In this document: positions 8,332 to 16,987 of the stretch, piece by piece
Numbering within the stretch: the first letter of the stretch is position 1
How the letters are laid out: each line of letters opens with the position of its first letter
Assembly: GCA_964590725.1 (NCBI GenBank)
Contig: CAZPWF010000004.1
Span: 1 to 64,000 of the forward strand
DNA from: CAZPWF01 sp964590725
Lineage (GTDB): Bacteria > Patescibacteriota > Saccharimonadia > Saccharimonadales > JACQNP01
Length of the DNA: 64,000 bases
Direction: 5' to 3'
Notes under the pieces: model-generated
Told to the model about the DNA's origin: nothing
Seen by the model: only the letters and a program-made list of their open reading frames with translations
Databases searched by the model: none
Program-made: the position numbers and the translations under genes

Positions 8332-8916
8332 CTAGGCTGCGCTATTAAGTGCTTGGTTGTGTGATACTGGATTTTCTTTAATTGGCTGTACCTTGTTGAA
8401 AGCGTCTTGAATTATTAAAATGTCGATACCATCGGGTACCAAGATCAAAATTACTAAGCATATTGCAAAACTTAATTTTTCATTAGTAATTATTTCTACA
8501 GCTTGACAGTAACCCCATAGCCATATGACAAACATTATCATTGCAGCGAATATTCCTACGTAAAATATCAGAGAAAACACCACTGATACTATAACTAGAG
8601 AACTTGATCCATCGTCTGAACACTTTATTTCATAGTTATCTTGACTGTAAGTCTGCAAGGAAGGTCCGTTCATGTTTGTTTTAGTAGCACAACGACGGGG
8701 TGTGTTTGCATTAGAAAATACCAATGACAACATCATGACCCCAAAAGCAACAATTACTACGATAATTGGCATCAGTAGGAACCATGGTGATTTAATCTTT
8801 ACCTTATCATTGACGGCAACCATTTCATTTCTAGTTTTTATTAACCAATATAATCTATAGATCCCCAATGTAATTATTTCTAGTGCAAACATTTTCCAAA
8901 TGACGCGATTTTTCAT
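8332..8916 (-). CDS. DUF4234-like membrane protein with extracellular insertion
   Basis: The 194-aa protein is a longer relative of the DUF4234 protein at 5875-6273. It keeps ITLGIYRLYWLIKTRNEM at the start and IIQDAFNKV near the end. Between them is an insert of about 60 residues with two cysteines (RRCATK and IKCSDD), flanked by membrane helices and possibly outside the cell. It has a good Shine-Dalgarno (GGAGA) and sits antisense between ruvC and ruvA, splitting an otherwise standard ruvCAB cluster. Function is unknown. The pattern suggests duplication and insertion of a DUF4234 gene. Confidence 0.7.
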   Translation of the reverse strand: MKNRVIWKMFALEIITLGIYRLYWLIKTRNEMVAVNDKVKIKSPWFLLMPIIVVIVAFGVMMLSLVFSNANTPRRCATKTNMNGPSLQTYSQDNYEIKCSDDGSSSLVIVSVVFSLIFYVGIFAAMIMFVIWLWGYCQAVEIITNEKLSFAICLVILILVPDGIDILIIQDAFNKVQPIKENPVSHNQALNSAA

Positions 8917-8992
8917 GATTTCTCCTTCAAGACTGTTGTTAATATTTTAGTACATTAGATCGATAACACCTAGGTATGAGATAATTATAATA

Positions 8993-9565
8993 ATGATTGC
9001 AACACTCAGAGGTAATGTTTCCGAAAGAATAGGTAGTACGCTTGTAATTGACGTCAACGGAATCGGTTATGGTCTTATTGTCACAAGTTCAGATTTTGGC
9101 GTCAAAGAAACGGAAGCAAAATTCTATATATACGAACATGTCAGAGAAAACGCATATGACTTGTACGGCTTTTTGACATTGGATAGTAAGAAACTATTTG
9201 AACAATTATTGAGTGTCAAAAATGTGGGACCAAAAGCAGCAATGGCTGTATTGGACGTTGGTGACACTAATTTAGTACGATCAAGTATTGCTTCTGGTGA
9301 TGTTAAGTTTTTACAGACCGCTAAAGGTGTTGGTCGTCGGGCGGCAGAACAGATAGTTGTGGAGCTTCGAGATAAAGTTGGCGCACTGGTTACCGAGGGC
9401 GCTGAAGGTATAGTGAATCGTGCTGGAGTAAATGTGCAGGATGAAGCGGTAGAGGCATTGATAAGCTTAGGCTACACTCCACAAGACGCAGCCATTGCTT
9501 TAGAATCAATCGACAAAGAGTTATCACCTGAAGAACGAATTAAACAAGCTTTGAAGGCAAAATAG
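8993..9565 (+). CDS. ruvA: Holliday junction DNA helicase subunit RuvA
   Basis: The 190-aa protein opens with MIATLRGNVSER and a DVNGIGYGL strand as in RuvA domain I. Helix-hairpin-helix repeats follow (LLSVKNVGPKAAMAVL and LQTAKGVGRRAAEQIVVEL), then a C-terminal domain III (EAVEALISLGYT). It binds four-way junctions and loads RuvB. GATAAT at 8980-8985 ends 7 nt before the ATG, so a new leaderless unit starts here. The TAG overlaps the ruvB GTG by 1 nt. Confidence 0.95.
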   Translation: MIATLRGNVSERIGSTLVIDVNGIGYGLIVTSSDFGVKETEAKFYIYEHVRENAYDLYGFLTLDSKKLFEQLLSVKNVGPKAAMAVLDVGDTNLVRSSIASGDVKFLQTAKGVGRRAAEQIVVELRDKVGALVTEGAEGIVNRAGVNVQDEAVEALISLGYTPQDAAIALESIDKELSPEERIKQALKAK

Positions 9566-10599
9566 TGGCAATAGAGAGAATTGTTAATACTGGTACTGAC
9601 GACGCAGATGAACAAGAACAGGAGCTTGAAATAACGCTGAGGCCACGTGATTTTGCTAACTATATTGGCCAAGAACGATTAAAGCAGAATCTCAAGCTTT
9701 CAATAGATGCTGCAAAGAAGCGTGGCGAGCCAATTGACCACGTATTGCTCTATGGGCCTCCTGGGCTAGGCAAGACTACTATGGCGACAGTGATTGCCAA
9801 TGAGATGGGGGCAAATATTCGAGTAACTAGTGGCCCTGCAATTGAGCGTGCTGGTGACCTAGCTAGTCTGTTAACAAACTTGCAAGATGGCGACATTTTG
9901 TTCATTGATGAAATTCATCGGCTAAATCGTAACGTGGAAGAAGTTTTATACAGCGCTATGGAAGATTTTAAACTCGATATTATGCTTGGCAAGGGTCCGA
10001 GCGCTCGTAGTATGCGTCTAGATTTACCACAGTTTACGATTATTGGTGCTACAACTAGAGCTGGTGCCTTGGCGGCGCCTTTGAGGGATCGATTTGGAAT
10101 GGTGCACAGATTAGAATTTTACAAGCCTGATGAAGTACAGAAAATTATTGAAAGAGCAGCCGCCATTCTAGGGGTAAAAATTGATGGAGCTGCTGCTCAT
10201 GAGCTCGCTAAAAGATCACGACTTACGCCAAGAATAGCTAATAGATTGTTAAAACGAACTCGGGACTATGCGGACGTTAACGGTGACGGAATTATTGATA
10301 CAACGATAAGTTCACAGTCATTTGAACTGTTGGAAATTGATGAGTTGGGTCTTGATCCTGCCGACAGGATGTTATTATTAGCAATTATCGATAATTACGA
10401 CGGGGGCCCAGTCGGTCTTGATACTTTAGCAGCCCTAACGGCAGAAGAGAGGGGTACGATCGAGGATTTCTTCGAGCCCTACCTAATGCAGATTGGGCTA
10501 CTAGAACGTACTCCGCGCGGCAGAAAAGTCACCCCAAAAACGTACAAACACCTAAAACGTACAAAGAAAAACTTAAGTGACCAGTCGGCACTGTTATAA
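9565..10599 (+). CDS. ruvB: Holliday junction branch migration ATPase RuvB
   Basis: The 344-aa AAA+ ATPase starts with GTG inside the ruvA stop. It shows RPRDFANYIGQERLKQNL, Walker A GPPGLGKTT, Walker B ILFIDEIHR, sensor motif TTRAGALAAPLRDRFG and the C-terminal winged helix with RTPRGRKVT. Its length is typical. It drives branch migration of Holliday junctions with RuvA. A promoter for the next gene lies over its last codons. Confidence 0.96.
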   Translation: MAIERIVNTGTDDADEQEQELEITLRPRDFANYIGQERLKQNLKLSIDAAKKRGEPIDHVLLYGPPGLGKTTMATVIANEMGANIRVTSGPAIERAGDLASLLTNLQDGDILFIDEIHRLNRNVEEVLYSAMEDFKLDIMLGKGPSARSMRLDLPQFTIIGATTRAGALAAPLRDRFGMVHRLEFYKPDEVQKIIERAAAILGVKIDGAAAHELAKRSRLTPRIANRLLKRTRDYADVNGDGIIDTTISSQSFELLEIDELGLDPADRMLLLAIIDNYDGGPVGLDTLAALTAEERGTIEDFFEPYLMQIGLLERTPRGRKVTPKTYKHLKRTKKNLSDQSALL

Positions 10600-10607
10600 T
10601 GTAGAGC

Positions 10608-11207
10608 ATGAATCCAGAAAATTGCATGAAACCGGAAGAGTTGACGCCTATCGGACGGAAATTATTCAAGCTTATTGAGTTTGACGAAAACGAACAACTT
10701 GTTGCCGAAATTAGAAAACACCCATTTGGGTTAGTTATAATCTACTTAACAGGTTTAGCTATTACATTAGCGGTAGCAGCCATTTTCTTTTTACTTCCAT
10801 CTATATTAACTAACGAAGGTAGCGGTTTTGCTTCAGAAGCTCGTTCCGCACAGCCAATAATGGTCTTGTTAGGTTTTATTATGGTCATCGGTTGCTTGGC
10901 GGGTACTGCGGTCGGTGTTTATTTGTACGTTAACAATGTAATAATAGTTACCTCTGAAAAACTAGCTCAAGTTTTATATAAATCAATATTTAATCGGAAG
11001 GTTTCGCAACTAAGTATTGGCGATGTTCAGGATGTTACAGTGACTCAAGTAGGTGTATTTGCCCATATGTTTAACTACGGAACTATTGTTATTGAAACTG
11101 CTGGAGAACAAGCAAACTATAACTTTACCTACGTACCTGACCCATATCAGAAATCTAAACTTATCGTCGGTTCACACGAAGTTAATCTAACTAAATTCGG
11201 CAACTAA
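10608..11207 (+). CDS. Membrane protein with bacterial PH-like domain
   Basis: The 199-aa protein has a short cytosolic N-terminus, two membrane helices (about 42-65 and 80-106) and a C-terminal beta-rich segment. That segment (NNVIIVTSEKLAQVLYK...GTIVIETAG) fits the bacterial pleckstrin-homology-like YdbS/DUF304 group. Its role is unknown; such proteins often sit at the inner face of the membrane. TATAAT with TG extension (10595-10600) ends 7 nt before the ATG, so the gene has its own leaderless promoter at the end of ruvB. Confidence 0.7.
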   Translation: MNPENCMKPEELTPIGRKLFKLIEFDENEQLVAEIRKHPFGLVIIYLTGLAITLAVAAIFFLLPSILTNEGSGFASEARSAQPIMVLLGFIMVIGCLAGTAVGVYLYVNNVIIVTSEKLAQVLYKSIFNRKVSQLSIGDVQDVTVTQVGVFAHMFNYGTIVIETAGEQANYNFTYVPDPYQKSKLIVGSHEVNLTKFGN

Positions 11208-11208
11208 T

Positions 11209-11508
11209 TTATTCACTAAATGGATTATCACGAGCTTGCTTGAATAGGCTCTGCACCTCAACATTTTGATCTTCAAGCTGTTCTATCTTTAGAATAGCTT
11301 TTTGGTCTATTTTTGGTCGCTGGACTGCTGTTAATTTCTCCGTTACTGCTTCTTCGGTTGGTTCTAAATCCGCATAGCCTTTAATTTTGATTATTAAAAA
11401 TCCAAACATCAAGGCTAAACCTACAATGAAAATTAGCACGATATATTTCCTGGCTTTTTGTAAAAGCATCTGTAATTTTGTTGTAATCTGTTTTATGTCT
11501 ATATTCAT
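11209..11508 (-). CDS. Small single-pass protein at the end of the pilMNO unit
   Basis: The 99-aa protein has one membrane helix (about 22-42) and a short Glu/Gln/Lys-rich tail. It overlaps the pilO-like gene by 4 nt (ATGA) and closes the pilus unit. Its position matches PilP, which binds PilNO in other type IV pilus systems, but it has no lipobox and is shorter. A role as a PilP substitute is inferred from position only. Confidence 0.5.
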   Translation of the reverse strand: MNIDIKQITTKLQMLLQKARKYIVLIFIVGLALMFGFLIIKIKGYADLEPTEEAVTEKLTAVQRPKIDQKAILKIEQLEDQNVEVQSLFKQARDNPFSE

Positions 11509-12158
11509 GGCTTTATAAATACGTTAATCACTATTGTAAAGGTTAACTCACGGATATCATTACCTTTAGGTTGGATACTTATTTGAGCAACCTGTGCTGT
11601 TCTTCGGTTTTGTTCAAGTTTAGTCAGGAAGTTAATAAGATTAATATATGAAACAGGTTTGGTACTGTCAGATTGTAATGTAATTTCTAATTGATAAACA
11701 CCCGGTATTCCATCAACTGCCTTAACTTGAGATACAGGTGGTGCGGACGGGGTTGCGGGTTTGGGGCTGTCGCCAGAGCCTTCGGGTTTGTTAGTTGTTT
11801 CGGGCTTTGGCGCAGCTGTTCCAAGATTTGAACTTGGGAAGCTCAAACTTGAGATATCTATGCCGCTTTCTTCCGCCAATTTAACGATCTCTCTTACGCT
11901 TTTTGCTTGATCTTTATCTTGTGGGACGATTGACTTGGTAACTTTTTCTAGGTCAGCATACTTATCAATATCCTTGTTTGCACTAATTAGCGCTATCTGT
12001 TGTTCGTCTAAAACTTTGTTCTCAAGCTTTAGGTTAATCAGCTCATTTGACTGCTTTTTTAACATTGAATTACCAACAACAATAGAGGCGACGCTTCCTA
12101 GTACAAGTAAGCCGATTAGGCCAAGCATACCGAAGTATATTTTTTTGCTATTCATCAC
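11505..12158 (-). CDS. pilO: PilO-like type IV pilus assembly protein
   Basis: The 217-aa protein has one N-terminal membrane helix (about 7-28), a coiled-coil stretch (LKKQSNELINLKLENKVLDE), a Pro/Thr/Lys-rich linker and a C-terminal ferredoxin-like domain with YINLINFLTKLEQNRR. This is the PilO layout. PilN and PilO form the inner-membrane frame that links PilM to the pilus. It overlaps both neighbours by 4 nt. Sequence identity to model PilO proteins looks low, so the name rests on architecture and order. Confidence 0.8.
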   Translation of the reverse strand: MMNSKKIYFGMLGLIGLLVLGSVASIVVGNSMLKKQSNELINLKLENKVLDEQQIALISANKDIDKYADLEKVTKSIVPQDKDQAKSVREIVKLAEESGIDISSLSFPSSNLGTAAPKPETTNKPEGSGDSPKPATPSAPPVSQVKAVDGIPGVYQLEITLQSDSTKPVSYINLINFLTKLEQNRRTAQVAQISIQPKGNDIRELTFTIVINVFIKP

Positions 12159-12799
12159 TGACTACCCTGACCAGGACTATTAATGAAGAGGAAAGGATTA
12201 TTCTGGGCAAATAAGGCTCTAATAGTTATCTTACATGGGTATTTTGTGTCTAGGTCGCTAGATGAGCTCACCCCAGTATTCGTGTTTGTGGTGCTACCGC
12301 CAGATGTAGAGCACTGAACGCTAACAATGTCGGCTTTCTCAAATATTTTATTATTTGGATCTTGAAGATTTAGCTGCACCTGGGTGGCGGTATTATAGTC
12401 AGTTGCGGCTGCTGTGAGGTCTAGACCGCCCTGCAATTTATTTATACTTAATCCTGTAAAAACTGCGCCCTCGGGTACTGCTGCTCCAATTTGCTTAAGA
12501 ACTGAAGAGAATAGTACTTGTTTTGACAATACTTGAACAGCAAGTTTTATGCTGCCACTTATGCTTTCTACTTTTTTCTGAGTTTCTTCTAGCTTCTGAA
12601 CCTTTAATTGTTCGCGAGTTTGTTCAATTTGAGAACTGTAGGATTTGGATGATTGCTTTATATATAATTGCCCGAACAATACAACCAAAAATATGCCTGC
12701 AATAACTCCTATAAGTATTATCACCCATCTAAGTAACTGCGTGTTACGTCGTGCATATATTGTGTTTTCTCGTAACTCTTGTGGCAGAAGATTGATCAT
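12155..12799 (-). CDS. pilN: PilN-like type IV pilus assembly protein
   Basis: The 214-aa protein starts with MINLLPQELRENTIYARRN, the conserved PilN N-terminus (INLLP) that docks on PilM. One membrane helix (about 26-47), a coiled coil and a C-terminal domain follow. It overlaps pilM and pilO by 4 nt each. It belongs to the inner-membrane alignment complex of the type IV pilus. Confidence 0.88.
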   Translation of the reverse strand: MINLLPQELRENTIYARRNTQLLRWVIILIGVIAGIFLVVLFGQLYIKQSSKSYSSQIEQTREQLKVQKLEETQKKVESISGSIKLAVQVLSKQVLFSSVLKQIGAAVPEGAVFTGLSINKLQGGLDLTAAATDYNTATQVQLNLQDPNNKIFEKADIVSVQCSTSGGSTTNTNTGVSSSSDLDTKYPCKITIRALFAQNNPFLFINSPGQGSQ

Positions 12800-13872
12800 G
12801 CAAACACCTCTTTGGGATTGAGTAATGATAGACCTGCTACTGTGACATACATCGATTTTTCAACAGTATTTGGTGGCTGTAAATCACTAAAATCAAGGTG
12901 CTGCCAGGGGTCACACATGCGCGAAGGTAATCTGAGTACGTCTGTTATATATTCAGACAAACCAGGCATGTTTGCGCCGCCGCCCATTGTAACTACCTGG
13001 CTGATCTTACGTTTTGTTGTAGACCTTTCTTCGTAGTATCTTATGATTCTTCGAATTTCCTTCATAAGTTGTTCGAGTACAGGAGTAAGTGCATCAGTAA
13101 TTTCTTTCTGTTTTTTGCTCATACCAAGTCCATATTTTGTTTTTATGACATGAGCTTCTTGTTTGGAGACTTTTAATTTGGCGGCAATAAGGTCTTTAAA
13201 AATATCACCCCCACCCGGGACAGTTCCAGTTACGATCAGACCGTCATCGTAAATTGTTATGTCAGAAGATATCTCCCCAAAATCAATCAAGATAGTAGGA
13301 ACGTCACTTTGTTCGGCTTGAACGAACAATCTGCCCGAAGCACTGATTGAGGTTTCTAGCGCAACAGTTTCAAGGCCTGCAATTCGAGTTAGAGCAACGT
13401 AGGAATCAACAATTTTTTTGGGTGCCGCAACGGCTAAAAGTTCGATATTTTTATCAGTTTCCTCGATAACGCTGTAATCCATATAAAGCTCGTCAATAGG
13501 AACAGGTATATACTGTTCGGCTTCCATGCGTAGAGCTTCAACTAGGTCCTTCTTGTTCATCTTAGGAAGAGTCATTGTTCGGTTAAAGGTTCGGCTGGCA
13601 GGAATAGAGGCGGTTACGCGACGGGTTGTAATTTCGCCAATAATATTTTTGTCGAAAAGTTCTTTCATCATTTTGGCAATGAGCTCTGGCTCTACAATTA
13701 CGCCGTCTTTGATAGCGCGCGGATCAAAGCTAGTAACCCCGTAACCAGAAACAACTTGTTGTTTTCCAATCCAGTCGATTTGCATAACCTTGAGGCTACT
13801 AAAGCCAATATCGAGTCCAAAAACCGGTTTATCTTGATAGAAATATGTGTTATTCATGCCACCCTTAAGCAT
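12796..13872 (-). CDS. pilM: PilM actin-like pilus assembly ATPase
   Basis: The 358-aa protein has actin-fold nucleotide-binding motifs: FGLDIGFSSLKVMQ near the N-terminus, LIDFGEISSDITIY in the middle and VVTMGGGANMPGL near the end. PilM is cytosolic and binds the N-terminus of PilN. Two starts are possible: ATG at 13872, or ATG at 13857 preceded by an AAGGGTGG ribosome site. A TATACT box lies upstream, so pilMNO plus the small gene probably form a unit that can be transcribed apart from the pilins. Confidence 0.92.
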   Translation of the reverse strand: MLKGGMNNTYFYQDKPVFGLDIGFSSLKVMQIDWIGKQQVVSGYGVTSFDPRAIKDGVIVEPELIAKMMKELFDKNIIGEITTRRVTASIPASRTFNRTMTLPKMNKKDLVEALRMEAEQYIPVPIDELYMDYSVIEETDKNIELLAVAAPKKIVDSYVALTRIAGLETVALETSISASGRLFVQAEQSDVPTILIDFGEISSDITIYDDGLIVTGTVPGGGDIFKDLIAAKLKVSKQEAHVIKTKYGLGMSKKQKEITDALTPVLEQLMKEIRRIIRYYEERSTTKRKISQVVTMGGGANMPGLSEYITDVLRLPSRMCDPWQHLDFSDLQPPNTVEKSMYVTVAGLSLLNPKEVFA

Positions 13873-13932
13873 AAGTGATATTGGATAGTATAACAGATAT
13901 GATCAAGAGTAAATACACTTTGCATATTGTAT

Positions 13933-15825
13933 CTACAGAGTCGGGACGTTCGGTGCAGGGCAGGCGCTAGTGAAAGCAGTTACCGATATTGCCCATTTAC
14001 TTCTTAAATATTCTTCAATTGCCTCAACTTGCTGACATTCCAGCGCCTTATCATAAACTATAATTTCTGCATAATCGCCGTTAAAATAGTCTGCACCCGC
14101 ACCTCCTGAAGATGCGCCATTTCGGCGACCACCGAAATACAGCTGATTAATGCTGTAACTGTAATTGCTCCCCGGGTTTATTCCTGTTTTTTGAGCAACT
14201 TGAACCCCATTACCACGAAGTTGAGCGGTAACATTATTGATGTTCGTGGGATCAATAGTGAATAGACTGCCAAAAATATATGGGTTGCCCGCACAAGTCC
14301 CTCCGCACGCAAAGTTGGTTCGATTAGCTGCACTACTTCCTGAGTACATGCTGGAAAACCCATCGCCCGTACTATTTCGAAGTAGTGGAACGATTGCAGT
14401 GTTGCCTGAAGTGTCGTTATTGCCCGTAGTGTTCATCCCGCTAACAATTCGACCATCAGTACTGGAAGTTGTGAAGTTTGGCTTCGCTACTGCTATAACA
14501 GTCATTTCTCTTTTGTTAGTTAGGGCTGTAGTTAAGTTACTAAGAAGAGCGCCATTATTGAAGCGAACTATTGGCTTGCCGTTTATTTGATTATCTACTC
14601 TCGTGGGCGTATTACCGTAAGCTAGTAGTGCATGGTTGCCATTTCCTGATTTGTCTTGCCATTGTGTTACTGTTCCGTTATTGGTCGCCGGCGCAACAGT
14701 ACCAACGGTATAGTTAATGGATAATCTTAGCCCGTCTTTAGTTGCTCGTCTCGTTGCATTACCGTTACCAGACTGGTATGTTATGCCAAATCCCATTTTG
14801 CCGTTTGAGGGGTTCCAGTTGGAATTGTTGATCATTTCCTGAGCAATCGAAGTAACATCAAAAGTTTGAGTATTTCCTGGTGGAAAATTATTGGTGGTTA
14901 AGTCGTTATATGCGACGGTGTGTAGATTAGCTGTAGATAACCTGGCCGTTACTTGATTACTCCCAGACGAACTAAAAAGTGGTAGATGTGGGTCGCTAGA
15001 AGTGTTGTAAATTCCGTAGGCTCGATGAGTGACATTGCCGCCCGTACCTGATGGTGTGCCGCCAACCATTTGAACAGACGCGGAAGTAATGGTCGCATTT
15101 TTTGGAACGTTTACGTTTTGAAAAACAAGGCCAATATTCTGTTTGCGCTGAGAGGCGTTATTACAAATACTGCTTGAGAATTCGGTAGTGTCACAAAAAT
15201 GCATTTCAAGATCATTACTTTGCCAGGAATTCGTGGTTTGTCCTCCAGTATCAGCTCGTTCTTCTACTGAATCGCGAGTTGAATTACTGGCATTACCAAA
15301 AGTTGTTGGAGTTGTGACTGTGGTTGTTGAAACTGATGTAGTTTTCAATGTACTAAGATCACTTGAATCAAGCCAAACCGTTGGACCAAAATTATCTGGT
15401 GTTTTACATACAGCGTATGTTCTTACAATTTCAGACCTAATATCAAAAACATATTTTGCACTCGTAGAGAGCTTGGGCAGATAAACGCTACCGGTACCCT
15501 TTATAGTTTTTTCATATCCGTCAGCAGAAGTTTTTAATACTTCTGATTTAAATGTCACACGATATCGGTCGTTTGATACGAGATCTTGTTCAGTTGTCCC
15601 TGTGTAGTTACCGCATGTTGATTGGTCGAACTGTTCTTTTGAATAGTCGACCGCAGCTTTTGAGGCGACTCTAGCCATTTGAATGTAGGCTTGCTTATAT
15701 GCAAGGTTCAAACTGTTGTTTGCTTGCATCAGAGCAGCATAGGCCACAAAAGTCATTATTGTCATAAGACCTATAATTGTAGGTAGTATGAAACCTTTTT
15801 CTGAATCATTCAGTGGTTTAATCAT
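13933..15825 (-). CDS. Large pilin-like protein with lectin-like C-terminus
   Basis: The 630-aa protein has a pilin-type start (EKGFILPTIIGLMTIMTFVAY; cleavage expected after the G of KG). Two extracellular parts follow. About 185-385 is a beta-rich segment resembling carbohydrate-binding or DNRLRE-type domains (NIGLVFQNVNVPKNATI...TFDVTSIAQEM). About 390-615 is a LamG/concanavalin-like domain (QWQDKSGNGNHA, GDYAEIIVYDKAL, YLRSKWAIS). It resembles PilX/PilY-type tip pilins, with a big head on a pilin stem. It overlaps the upstream minor pilin by 4 nt. A tip adhesin is the natural reading, but its ligand is unknown. Confidence 0.75.
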   Translation of the reverse strand: MIKPLNDSEKGFILPTIIGLMTIMTFVAYAALMQANNSLNLAYKQAYIQMARVASKAAVDYSKEQFDQSTCGNYTGTTEQDLVSNDRYRVTFKSEVLKTSADGYEKTIKGTGSVYLPKLSTSAKYVFDIRSEIVRTYAVCKTPDNFGPTVWLDSSDLSTLKTTSVSTTTVTTPTTFGNASNSTRDSVEERADTGGQTTNSWQSNDLEMHFCDTTEFSSSICNNASQRKQNIGLVFQNVNVPKNATITSASVQMVGGTPSGTGGNVTHRAYGIYNTSSDPHLPLFSSSGSNQVTARLSTANLHTVAYNDLTTNNFPPGNTQTFDVTSIAQEMINNSNWNPSNGKMGFGITYQSGNGNATRRATKDGLRLSINYTVGTVAPATNNGTVTQWQDKSGNGNHALLAYGNTPTRVDNQINGKPIVRFNNGALLSNLTTALTNKREMTVIAVAKPNFTTSSTDGRIVSGMNTTGNNDTSGNTAIVPLLRNSTGDGFSSMYSGSSAANRTNFACGGTCAGNPYIFGSLFTIDPTNINNVTAQLRGNGVQVAQKTGINPGSNYSYSINQLYFGGRRNGASSGGAGADYFNGDYAEIIVYDKALECQQVEAIEEYLRSKWAISVTAFTSACPAPNVPTL

Positions 15826-16541
15826 TGGTTCAACTTTCTCAGGGTTATACTGCTATCTGCAAAAATATCTTCAGCAAAAGCTTTATCCTTTAACTGCAGG
15901 TCCACTTTAATTTTCTCGGCTAGAGTTGGGTCTGTTACCACATTGTTGCCGGTGTCATAGTAAGTAATTGTAAAGCCCTGCAATTTGTCGGTTACTAGTA
16001 TATCGAGAGGACAAGTGCTTGATGTCTTACCTGCGGGGCAACTTTGTTTGTAATAACTAGTTCCGCACGTTGACATAGTTGAGGGTGCTGACACTTTTCT
16101 TTTGTAGAGATTTGTTCCATTAGCAAAATAGATTACGTTATTATATAAAATAGAATTATCTTCTAATACACTTGCGTCACAGCCCAGGGTGTTGATATAT
16201 ACTGGCTTTCTTGTATCTGATCTCCGGTTGGCGGTCATGGCCGGAGTTGAAAGAATAAGTGTTTGCGGAGTGGTGTTATTTTTCCAGCCCCCAGTAGGCT
16301 GATTCGTATCTATTAAGCCGCTATTAAGTCCCGTGTTAAAAGAATCAGCAAAATACACGTCATCTTGCATTGAAAAGACAATATTTTGAGCCTCAACTTG
16401 CAGATTTAGTAGTGCCCCCTGTTGGGTAAGTTGACCGTATTGATTAAACAGGTAACTGGTCATAAGGATTATGGTAAGCATTACGATCGGAGTGATCACA
16501 AGTATTTCGACCAAGGTAAAGCCTTTTTGGTTCAACTTCAT
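15822..16541 (-). CDS. Minor type IV prepilin (PilW/PilV-like)
   Basis: The 239-aa protein has a class III signal sequence NQKGFTLVEILVITPIVML, cleaved after G with E at +5. The C-terminal part is globular with several cysteines (LGCDAS, STCGTS, KQSCPAG). The ATG lies in the stop of the upstream pilin gene (4-nt overlap), and its own stop overlaps the large pilin. It probably forms part of the tip complex that primes the pilus. Confidence 0.85.
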   Translation of the reverse strand: MKLNQKGFTLVEILVITPIVMLTIILMTSYLFNQYGQLTQQGALLNLQVEAQNIVFSMQDDVYFADSFNTGLNSGLIDTNQPTGGWKNNTTPQTLILSTPAMTANRRSDTRKPVYINTLGCDASVLEDNSILYNNVIYFANGTNLYKRKVSAPSTMSTCGTSYYKQSCPAGKTSSTCPLDILVTDKLQGFTITYYDTGNNVVTDPTLAEKIKVDLQLKDKAFAEDIFADSSITLRKLNQ

Positions 16542-16960
16542 CGACCGAGTCCATTCTTTTGTATAAAGTTAGCATATTGCAGTGTGCGCTTACTTGGCCC
16601 GCTTCCGAATTCCACAGTCACGACTACTTGTTTAAGAGAACTACTTACGGTGTTTATATAGACTTTACCGCTACGTGGGGATTGGAAAGATCCTGGTAAG
16701 CTGCTACTGAAGTTTTCAACTTCTATTAATGTTCCGGTTGGCGTTGTATTGGGTAATGCGTTAAATGTTTTATTTTCATATTCTTCCATTTTCGCAAAAG
16801 CTATTGTGTTTGCCTTTGCGATATCCAGGGCTTTTTTGTTTATGTTTTGGATGGTAGTAAAAGCGACCATAAATGAACCAAAAGCTACACCAATAATAAT
16901 TAGTGTTATTAGTAGCTCCACGATTGAAAATCCACCCGAACTAGATCTTAGTCTCTTCAT
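16538..16960 (-). CDS. Minor type IV prepilin
   Basis: The 140-aa protein starts with a class III signal sequence (GGFSIVELLITLIIIGVAFG, with E at +5) and has a short globular domain. It is the first gene of a three-gene minor pilin unit with 4-nt overlaps. The start is fixed by an extended -10 (TATAAT at 16971-16976, minus strand) ending 10 nt upstream. The unit can therefore be expressed apart from pilB-pilC. Confidence 0.85.
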   Translation of the reverse strand: MKRLRSSSGGFSIVELLITLIIIGVAFGSFMVAFTTIQNINKKALDIAKANTIAFAKMEEYENKTFNALPNTTPTGTLIEVENFSSSLPGSFQSPRSGKVYINTVSSSLKQVVVTVEFGSGPSKRTLQYANFIQKNGLGR

Positions 16961-16970
16961 GCTTATGCTA

Positions 16971-16976
16971 ATTATA
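16971..16976 (-). promoter_or_regulatory. Extended -10 box for minor pilin unit
   Basis: TATAAT on the minus strand, preceded by TGC, 10 nt before the ATG at 16960. It lies just downstream of the pilC stop codon. Confidence 0.6.
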
Positions 16977-16987
16977 GCAACACTTAG

